Shown: positions 1 through 8,800 of the stretch, piece by piece
How positions within the stretch are numbered: position 1 is the stretch's first letter
How the letters are laid out: each line of letters opens with the position of its first letter
NCBI RefSeq assembly: GCF_900009135.1
Contig: NZ_LT797701.1
Location: 72,230 to 116,465, forward strand
Source: Planktothrix sp. PCC 11201
Lineage (GTDB): Bacteria; Cyanobacteriota; Cyanobacteriia; Cyanobacteriales; Microcoleaceae
Length of the DNA: 44,236 nucleotides
Direction: 5' to 3'
Notes under the pieces: model-generated
Database searches by the model: none
Told to the model about the DNA's origin: nothing
Seen by the model: the letters and a program-made list of their open reading frames with translations, nothing else
Program-made: the position numbers and the translations under genes

Positions 1-52
1 GCAGGGGAGGCAGGGGGAGCAGGGGAGGTAGAGGGGGAGCGAGGACGCTCGC
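1..52. repeat. G-rich short repeat at the left edge
   Basis: This is a run of GGGGAG/GCAGGGG units. Positions 11-31 occur as a perfect 21-base inverted copy at 44208-44228, at the other end of the window. Such G-rich repeats recur in filamentous cyanobacterial genomes. There is no coding potential. Confidence 0.7.
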
Positions 53-109
53 ATTGCAAGAGTTGTAGGATTTTGAAATCTGGAATTTAGATGCCGAATA
101 GCCTAAGCA

Positions 110-1381
110 TCAACCATCAACCGTTACGCGACAACCGATATCCCGACGATAATAGAGTCCTTCAAAATTGATACAATCAACGGCTTTGTAGGTTTGGGTG
201 ATGGCTTCTTGGAAAGTAGACCCAACGGCCGTAACCCCTAAAACTCGTCCGCCATCGGTGAGAATTTGGCCGTCTTGTAGTTTAGTTCCCGCATGAAATA
301 CGATCGCCCCCGATGCTTCTGCGTCTTCTATTCCGGTGATCACTTTGCCCTTTTGATAGGAACCCGGATAACCCCCAGAAGCTAATACCACACACACAGA
401 AACCCCCGATTTCCAGGTTAAAGGAACCTGTTCTAGCCGCTGTTCACAACAGGCGAGTAGGACTTCTTCTAGGGGGGTTTCTAACAGGGCGAGAACCGTT
501 TGGGTTTCGGGGTCGCCAAACCGACAGTTAAATTCCAATACCTGAATTTCTCCTTCCGGGGAAATCATCAACCCGGCATAGACCACCCCCCGATAGTCAA
601 TACCCCGTTGACGCAGGGTGGCTAAAGTGGGTTCTAAGACCGACCGTTGCACGCGAGACAGCAGTTCCGGGGGGAGAATGGGAGTGGGAGCATAGGCCCC
701 CATCCCCCCCGTGTTGGGGCCAGTATCCCCCTCTCCGACCTGTTTATGGTCTTGGGCTGGAACTAAGGGCCGAATCGTTAACCCGTCCGTTAGGGCGAGT
801 ACGGAGACTTCCTGTCCGGTTAGGAAGTCCTCCACCACTACCCGTAGGTTATCCTGGCCAAATTCCCCGGCGAAAATAGTATCTATCGCTTCATGGGCCA
901 TTTCCACGGTGGTCGCAACGGTGACACCTTTTCCGGCGGCTAACCCATCGGCTTTGACCACGATAGGAGCGGTTTGAATATAAGCCTTAGCGCTGGCTGC
1001 ATCTGTGAAGACGGCCGCCTTAGCCGTAGGAATTCCGGCGTCTTCCATGAAGGCTTTAGACCAGGCTTTACTGGCTTCAAGTTGCGCCCCGGCTTGGTTG
1101 GGGCCGAATACTTTAATATTATGTTGTTGCAAATAGTCGGTAATTCCTAGGGCGAGGGGTAATTCTGGCCCGACTACCACTAGGGAAATATCCTGATTTT
1201 GAACTAAGTTTTTGATACCTGCAAAATCTTCTACGGAAATCGGATAATTTTCACAGCCTTTGAGGGTGGCTGTCCCGCCATTTCCGGGGGTACAAAATAC
1301 TTTTTCAACCCGGGGCGACTGGAGTAATGTCCAGGCGATGGCGTGTTCCCGTCCCCCATTTCCCACTACTAGAATTTTCAC
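110..1381 (-). CDS. purD: Phosphoribosylamine--glycine ligase (GAR synthetase)
   Basis: This enzyme catalyses the second step of de novo purine synthesis: ATP-dependent ligation of glycine to 5-phosphoribosylamine, in the cytosol. The 423-residue length is normal for bacterial PurD. The N-terminal GNGGREHA motif (residues 7-14) and the GPELPLA motif near 71 are present. The ATP-grasp domain carries KADGLAAGKG (143-152), GPNTGGMGAYAP (221-232) and the metal-binding NCRFGDPETQ (285-294). It starts at an ATG and has no strong ribosome binding site. It is transcribed away from the KGK genes and appears monocistronic here. The sequence looks intact. Confidence 0.98.
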   Translation of the reverse strand: MKILVVGNGGREHAIAWTLLQSPRVEKVFCTPGNGGTATLKGCENYPISVEDFAGIKNLVQNQDISLVVVGPELPLALGITDYLQQHNIKVFGPNQAGAQLEASKAWSKAFMEDAGIPTAKAAVFTDAASAKAYIQTAPIVVKADGLAAGKGVTVATTVEMAHEAIDTIFAGEFGQDNLRVVVEDFLTGQEVSVLALTDGLTIRPLVPAQDHKQVGEGDTGPNTGGMGAYAPTPILPPELLSRVQRSVLEPTLATLRQRGIDYRGVVYAGLMISPEGEIQVLEFNCRFGDPETQTVLALLETPLEEVLLACCEQRLEQVPLTWKSGVSVCVVLASGGYPGSYQKGKVITGIEDAEASGAIVFHAGTKLQDGQILTDGGRVLGVTAVGSTFQEAITQTYKAVDCINFEGLYYRRDIGCRVTVDG

Positions 1382-1507
1382 GGTTTTTTGTTCTCGAATT
1401 GATTAGCAGTTTTTGATTGTACAATTGTGGCGGTTGTTTTTACATCCGGTTGAGGATTGCTATATTCTAACCTAAAAAGATAACTTTAAAAATACCTACA
1501 TGACTCT

Positions 1508-1535
1508 GTAGGGGCGAGGCGCGCCTCGCCCCTAC
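1508..1535. repeat. 28-bp perfect palindrome
   Basis: The left half, GTAGGGGCGAGGCG, is followed directly by its exact reverse complement. It lies alone in the gap between purD and the broken KGK gene. Its sequence style (GTAGGGGCG...) resembles the ends of the MITE-like elements at 20967 and 21887. It could form a hairpin in RNA or be a relic of a mobile repeat. The rest of this 250-base gap shows nothing else clear. Confidence 0.8.
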
Positions 1536-1632
1536 GATGATTGAATTTCAAGCCATTTCTACAACAGATTAAAATTTGCTATCTATAATTTAGTATAATT
1601 TAAAAATTAATTTGCTTTTGAGGTTAAACCCC

Positions 1633-2124
1633 ATGACTGATAATTTTTATCCTTTAACTTGTGATGAAGATCTTTTATTGATTGATAAAGATACTTTTAC
1701 TGTTGCTCGCTTTAAATAATTCGCGATATATTCTTTGAATAAAACAATATATGCTTACAGAGACTCATCAAATCAAAGACCTATGATTTTTAATTATCTT
1801 AATAATTATGGCTATGAAATAGATCAAAAAATTGTACTACGATTAACACAAAGCTCTTGGAGTAATGTTAGTAAGTCTGTTGAATGTAAATTACTAAGTT
1901 TAACTTCTGGCAAAGGTTGGATCAGTGGTAAATTAATTATAAAAAGCACTGTTAATCTTTTTCCTGAAGACTATAAAAACTTTACTTATGATCCAAAATC
2001 TCCATCTTACCCCAAATCGGAAATTGACATGGAATTACAATTCTGTCCAGACGAAACTGAACCATTAGAAACATCTGATTATTCCTTAGATGAATTGAGA
2101 AAACAATTACAAATTCATAAATAA
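1633..2124 (+). pseudogene. KGK-domain protein, interrupted by an in-frame stop
   Basis: An ATG at 1633 opens a frame beginning MTDNFYPLTCDEDLLL that reaches TAA at 1717-1719 after 28 codons. The same frame then runs open to 2124. It aligns end to end with the intact paralogue at 2313: start MxxxFYxL, middle QSSWxxxS, W.SGKL near the KGK signature, FCPDE, and the identical last 12 residues LDELRKQLQIHK. The stop falls where the paralogue has Glu after V..(I/F)K, so a single GAA-to-TAA change would explain it. KGK-domain proteins are small cyanobacterial proteins of unknown function. A shorter protein could restart near 1735, but I see no ribosome binding site there. Confidence 0.75.
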
Positions 2125-2191
2125 TACAGCATTTTCTGGTTCCCCAGTTCCACCAGGGAATGTATTTTTGAGGCTCTGCCTCTATTTGATA

Positions 2192-2236
2192 GCAGGCGGA
2201 GCCTGCCCTAAGACATTGCTAGGTAGAACCTAGCAA
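2192..2236. repeat. Two small palindromes between the KGK genes
   Basis: GCAGGCGGAGCCTGC at 2192-2206 and a stem with the arms TTGCTAGGT and ACCTAGCAA at 2216-2236 are hairpin-forming. A related AGGCTCTGCCT lies at 2171-2181. They sit between two paralogous genes and could act as a transcript-end or processing structure, but there is no T-run typical of a terminator. Confidence 0.6.
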
Positions 2237-2312
2237 CGAGAATCAACCATTTTTTGGGTTACAATTATTTTATAATTGCTATATCAGATCAAATTTCGAG
2301 GATAATATCAAC

Positions 2313-2765
2313 ATGAACAATACATTTTATAAGCTGAGTGATGATTGTATGTTAATGTATGAAAAGAATATATTTATTGTAGAAAAAATTAAAGAACATT
2401 TACTTAAAGGTTTAAATCAGAAAATGCTATTTTCCTATAGTGAAGGTCAACGAACTTTTGGACGTTGCTTATTTCACGATCTAAATTCAGAATATAATAT
2501 TGAAAATAAAGTTCCTTTAAAAATTAATCAAAGTAGCTGGAATACAATTAGTGAACAAATTGATTGTCAACTCTTAAAATTAGGTGCTGCATCTTGGAAA
2601 AGTGGGAAATTGAGATTTAAAGCGATCGCCAATTATAATAACTTATCAGAACCTCAACTTACCATTGAAATTGAACTAGAATTCTGTCCTGATGAACCCG
2701 AATTATTAGAAACCTCCGATTCTTCCTTAGATGAATTGAGAAAACAATTACAAATTCATAAATAA
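2313..2765 (+). CDS. KGK-domain protein
   Basis: This is a 150-residue protein of unknown function. Its C-terminal half carries the features I associate with the cyanobacterial KGK family: CQLLKLGAASWKSGKLRFK (about residues 85-103), then ELEFCPDEPE and a serine/leucine-rich tail LDELRKQLQIHK. The tail is identical in protein, and nearly so in DNA, to that of the broken copy upstream, which points to a recent tandem duplication or gene conversion. There is no signal peptide or membrane segment, so it is probably cytosolic. It starts at the ATG at 2313. Confidence 0.8.
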   Translation: MNNTFYKLSDDCMLMYEKNIFIVEKIKEHLLKGLNQKMLFSYSEGQRTFGRCLFHDLNSEYNIENKVPLKINQSSWNTISEQIDCQLLKLGAASWKSGKLRFKAIANYNNLSEPQLTIEIELEFCPDEPELLETSDSSLDELRKQLQIHK

Positions 2766-2776
2766 TAAAGTTCGTT

Positions 2777-2837
2777 GTTACGATGCGTCGTCCCTGCTCA
2801 TGCGCTAAAGCGCAACAACGAGCTACGCCATCGTAGT
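2777..2837. repeat. Imperfect inverted repeat with inner hairpin
   Basis: TACGATG near 2779 pairs with CATCGTA near 2829, and TGCGCT-AA-AGCGCA (2801-2814) forms an inner hairpin. It sits between the 3' ends of the KGK gene (plus) and the giant protein gene (minus), so it could serve as a two-way transcript end, although no T-run follows. Confidence 0.5.
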
Positions 2838-2897
2838 CTAAAAAAAAGAGGTATCACACTTACTTTATCGACATTCCTTATGATAATTTTTAAGGTT

Positions 2898-5800
2898 TTA
2901 AATAAAATCACTACTATCTAAATCCGTAGCTGTAATATTCTGGATAATTGCTAAATATTGACCATTAGATTTAAGTTGAACTAGAGTATAATTAATAAAA
3001 ATCCCGGTTCCTTGGATAATATTTAATTGTTCAAAGGTTAAATTGGGAGATAATTCAATAATATCTTGAGTCAGGGTAAAATCCTTAATAATATCAACCT
3101 GATTTAGATCATCACTGGCTGTTTCCTGATTAATCACAAACACATCATTCCCCGAAAATCCAGTTAAAATATCAGTTCCCACCCCCCCATCTAAACGATC
3201 ATTTCCGAAACCTCCAAAAAGTTGATCGTTACCTTCTTCTCCATATAAACGGTCATCTCCTAACCCCCCAAACAGAATATCATCTCCAATTCCTCCAAAG
3301 ATAAAATCATTTTCTCTCCCTCCTAATAAAACATCATTTCCTTCATCTCCCAATAAAAGATCGACATTATTTTGACCTAAAATGACATCATTTCCCCCTT
3401 TTCCGGACAAATCATCGTTCCCGTCTCGTCCATAAATCACATCATCAAATACTGAACCCGTCACCCGGTCATCCTTGTTACCCACACCAATTGCATCGGG
3501 TTCGATTAAGTTAATAATCTCGCCCACATTATCATTATCATGAATTACGATTTCATTCACCGCCGATAATCCTTGATAACGACTATCGGTACTAATCGTT
3601 TGATGGGTGATAATGCTTGTATGTTGACGTTCATCTAGGGTATTATCAATAGCATTAACCGTAACGGTTTGGGGAATATTCCAATTTTCTGGAGTAAAAA
3701 ATAAGACGGTTTGATTAACATTTAACTGTGGGTCGGTGGAAAGATTGACTTCCACATTCGCAATGGGTTCACTGGTTAAAACAACTTTATAATTTGCAGA
3801 ACCAAATCCTTCCCAGAGTTCGGTTGTTCTTAGGGGTTGAAGAATATTAATTCCGGCTGTTCCTGGCGGTAAAGGAGCATCATTTTCGGTAATATTAACA
3901 GTTAGTAATGTGCTACTCACACCATCAATTAAAATCGGAACCTGATTTTGATAGTTAGTATCGGAACTATTAACCGTATGAACTAAGGTACTGGTATGAA
4001 TTGTATCTTCAATATCTTGATCATCCACCGCTTTCACCGTCACCGTTTGGGGTTTATTCCAGTTTTCTGAGGTAAAAGTGAGTTTTTTGGGTTCATCTTC
4101 TCCGTTACCTAAGTCGGTTTGACTATCGGGGGTAATCGTCACGGTGACATCGGCGGTGGGTTTACTATTGAGAACGACGCTATAGGTGTCGGTGAGTCCA
4201 TCTTCACTAACATCGGTGCGATTATCAGTTTGGGTAATCTTGACCGAGGCGGTGTCATTGTCGGTAATCCGCGTTACCACATCAGGCAGTGTTACCTTAG
4301 CATACTGAGGGTCAGTGGTGGTGATGCGGTGGCGAATCGGGGTAGTAAACTCAGACTCAGTAATATTATCATCAACGGCGGTGACGGTAACGGTTTGAGG
4401 TGTATTCCAGTTATTAACATCAAAGGTAATCGCTGAAATGGGTTGAAGTGGGTCGCCTGTTTCAAAATCAATTGTTACAGGGGCGGTGGGTTTTGCGGTT
4501 AAACTGATTTGATAGGTGTTGCTATTTCCTCCTTCGGTTACTCCCAGGGTTGGGGAACTAATTAAAATAGTAGGAGGGGGGTCATTATCAGTAATTTCCA
4601 CCGCCACGGAACTAATATTAATTCCATTATAATTTTTATCGGAACTAATAGCGGTGTGGGTAATACTCGCAGTCCGATTATTTTGAAATTCTGTATCATC
4701 AATCGCTTCTACCGTGACTGTTTGAGGTTGATTCCAATTATCAGGATTAAAAGTAATTTCTGTAATTGGTTTTAGGGGGTCTCCCGAGTTAAATTGAATG
4801 GTAACGGGAGCGGTGGGTTGGGTGGTTAAGAAAATATTATAAGTTTCGGTTTTTTTCCCTTCTATAATATCTAAATTATTGGGATTAATCGAGACTCCGG
4901 CGGAATCATTGTCGGTAATTTCTACCGTAACTGGATTGGTTTTTAACCCGTTATAGGTGATATCAGAACTGCTAACCGTGGAGGTAATAATTGCTTGATG
5001 GAGGGATTCCAATAAATTATCATCCGTTGCGGTAACGGTGACGGTTTGGGGGATATTCCAGTTATTAGAATTAAAGGTAATATCCGGTAGAGGTTGGAGT
5101 TGAGTATTGCTCTTAAAGGTTAGGGTGACATCTGCGGTCGGTACGGTGGTTAATAGGATTTGAAATATTCCGGTTGCGCCGCCTTCTGTCGCCGTAATTA
5201 ATAAGGGAGAAATAGAAATTCCGGCGGAATCATTATCGGTAATATTAACCGTAACATCGGGAATCAATACATTAGAATATTGTACATCATTGGTTTGGAG
5301 GGTATGACGAATTAAACTCTGATGATTTCCTTCAACTAAGTTATCATCCGTTGCAGTTATTGTCACGGTTTGGGGAGTATTCCAATTGTTTTGATCAAAA
5401 GTGAGGGGGGTAATAGGATTAATTTGATTATCCAGATTAAAATTAATGGTAACAGGTTCCGTGGGAATACTATTGAGAACTAGGGTATAATTTCCGGTGA
5501 CTCCTGCTTCAGTGGCTGAAATTTGGGTGGGATTAATTGTAATTCCAGTTTGGTCGTTATCAATGATTTCTAAATTGGCGGTCGTTTGGGTTCCAAGCAG
5601 GGTTCCCGTGTTGGGGTTTACTAAGGTTAATGTTAAGTTTTCTGGGTTTTCGGCTACGTTATCATCATTAATCGGAATAGTCAGGGTTTTTGAGGTTTCG
5701 TTGGCGGCGAAATTAACAACAATGGGAGTCGCAATAAAGTCCTCTCCCGCAATTGCTGTTCCAGTATTGAGTTGTACTTCAACGGAGGAGAATTGAGATA

Positions 5801-8800
5801 GATTTCCGGTACGATTTAAGGTAATTTGATTTCCAATAATTGTCCCATTTTCATTGGTTTGATATTGTGATTGGGAAAAGTTAACGGTTGCGGGAGAGTT
5901 ATCATCATTTTGTAGAGTTAAGGTGGTGGTTGATGGGTTTCCAGCTGTTCCTCCAGCACTAAAACTAGAGAGTTGCAATTCAATAGTTTCATCGAGTTCT
6001 AAGGTAGTATCTCCTAGGATTTCAACGGGTAAAATAGCTTGGGTTTGACCCGCAGCAAAGTTAACGGTTAAACTATTAATTAAATAATCATCTCCCTGGG
6101 TAGCAGTCCCTCCGATAATACTCAAAGTAACAGTTTCTGGGAGATTAATATTTCCAGTTCGATTCAGGGTAATAACTTGAGAACTATTAGAACTATTCCC
6201 TTCAGGTATGGTATAATTAGCTGCACTAAAATTATAGGTTAATGGGATATCATTATCAACGATAGTTAGGTTAGCTGCGGTTGTAGTTCCTAATATTAAT
6301 CCCGAAGAAGGATTTAAGATTTTAATATTGGCTATTTCATCCCCCTCAACTTCCTTATCATCATTAATCTTTAAAGTCACAGTGCCAATATTAGTGTCTT
6401 GATTAATGACTATTTGAGGATTAGATAGGATATAATCGTTGGGAGTAATTCCGGTTCCCGTAATATTAATATCCAGGGTTTGATTTTGCGTCACCCCGGC
6501 GGCGACGGTTGCGGTTAGGGTGACAATGGTTGCTTCTGATTCAGTTGCGGTTACGGTATCAATGGAGAGGTTAATTATCGGGATATCGTTATCACTATTA
6601 GTGACGGTGATATCGTCGGGATTAAGATTATTATATTTGGGGTCAAGACTAATAACTGGGTCGGTAATAATGCTGTAGGGAATATTACCGTCCACAATAT
6701 TATCATCGACTCCGGTAATGATCACGGTTTGGGGAAGATTCCAGTTGGTGGAATTGAAGGTAATTTTAGAAGTTGATAGGCTTCCTTCCTTGGGGTTACT
6801 GCTGTTAAGAGTTAGGGTAACGTCGGCGGTGGGTTGGGATTTTAAGCTGAGATTAAAGTTAGCTGTCCCTCCAACTTCGGTGGTGCTTAAACCACTGGTA
6901 GGGTTAATGGTAATTCCGGGGATATCGTTATCTGTATTAGTGACGGTGATATCGTCGGGATTAAGATTATTATATTTGGGGTCAAGACTAATAACCGGGT
7001 CGGTAATAATGGTATAGGGAATATTACCGTCCACAATATTATCATCGACTCCGGTAATGACAACGGTTTGGGGAAGATTCCAGTTGGTGGAATTGAAGGT
7101 AATTTTAGAAGTTGATAGGCTTCCTTCCTTGGGGTTACTGCTGTTAAGAGTTAGGGTAACGTCGGTGGTGGGTTGGGATTTTAAGCTGAGATTAAAGTTA
7201 GCTGTCCCTCCAACTTCGGTGGTGCTTAAACCACTGGTGGGGTTAATGGTAATTCCGGGGATATCGTTATCAGTATTAGTGACGGTGATATCGTCGGGAT
7301 TAAGATTATTATATTTGGGGTCAAGACTAATAACTGGGTCGGTAATAATGCTGTAGGGAATATTACCGTCCACAATATTATCATCGACTCCGGTAATGAT
7401 CACGGTTTGGGGAAGATTCCAGTTGGTGGAATTGAAGGTAATTTTAGAAGTTGATAGGCTTCCTTCCTTGGGGTTACTGCTGTTAAGAGTTAGGGTAACG
7501 TCGGCGGTGGGTTGGGATTTTAAGCTGAGATTAAAGTTAGCTGTCCCTCCAACTTCGGTGGTGCTTAAACCACTGGTGGGGTTAATGGTAATTCCGGGGA
7601 TATCGTTATCTGTGATATTCACAGTAACCGTTGAGGCGACAATTCCATCTACCGTAAAGGGGACTAATATACCATTATAATTGGGGTCAGAACTTAAAGC
7701 AGAATGAGCCAGAATACTATTATGAATTCCCTCCGCAATAAAATCATCAACAGCCGTGACAGTAACAGTTTGAGGAGTTAAAGCTGTAGCATCCGCCGTA
7801 AAGTTTAAGTTGAGGGGAACACCCGCCCCCGCACCTAAATTAACTTCCGCATTTGAAGGAGTAATAGTAATCGTAACTGGCGCGGTCGGAATCGAATTTA
7901 GGACAATATTATAGGTATCGGATAGTCCTCCTTCCGTAATATCGGAACTACTTCCAGTTTGAGTAATACCCACACCACTAATATCATCATTGGCTAGGGT
8001 TAGGGTTGTATTTCCCTGGGTTCCAACGACTCCTAAACCACTAAATCCAGTTATCTGTAAATTCAGGGTTTCATCGGGTTCAAATCCAATATCCCCTAAA
8101 ATTTCAATTGGGACAAAAGCATTGGTTTGATTGGCTGCAAAACTAACAGTAAACGGCCCTGTGGTATAATCAGTTCCTGGAGTTGCTGTTCCCGAAATAG
8201 CTGTAACAGTGACATTTTCTGCGACGGTAATATCCCCTGTTCTGATAATTTCTACCGTAGGAGGAATAGCCCTAATATTCCCTTCAGGTGTGGTATAATT
8301 AATACTACCAAAATTATAGGTGGGAGGGGGTACAATTAATGTAGCTTCCGGTGCAAAGGTAGATCGTCCAAAGGCAGTATCAACTGCTTGTACCGTCCAA
8401 TAATAAGTGCCGTAGGGTAAATTATTTAATGTCCAGTTCAGATTATGATTAACATTACCCATTTGGGGTAAAGAAGGCATAGCCGAAACAATTTCAGACC
8501 CCCCAGGTGTTGTTCCAACCTGCAAATTATAGGTTAAACCCGTTACAGGGGTTTCAATATCCGTTGCCGGGTTCCAGCTAAAGTTAACCGTATTAGCTGT
8601 GATAATTGGGATATTTAAGCTGCTAGGAGGAGTGGGGAGGGTATTCGGAATTAAGGTATTATTTTGATAAATGTCTGCGAAAGGAGTACCAATATTATTA
8701 CCCGTTAATAAAATATCTAACTTTCTATCATTATTAGCATCTCCCCAATGGGCTGAACCTTGACTAACACCCACTAATCCAGCAGCAATTTTAGTAAAAA

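Noticed and set aside
6718-7680. Three open plus-strand frames of about 95-99 codons spaced by 339 bases
   Set aside because: They are antisense shadows of the repeated Calx-beta units and are identical because the repeats are.
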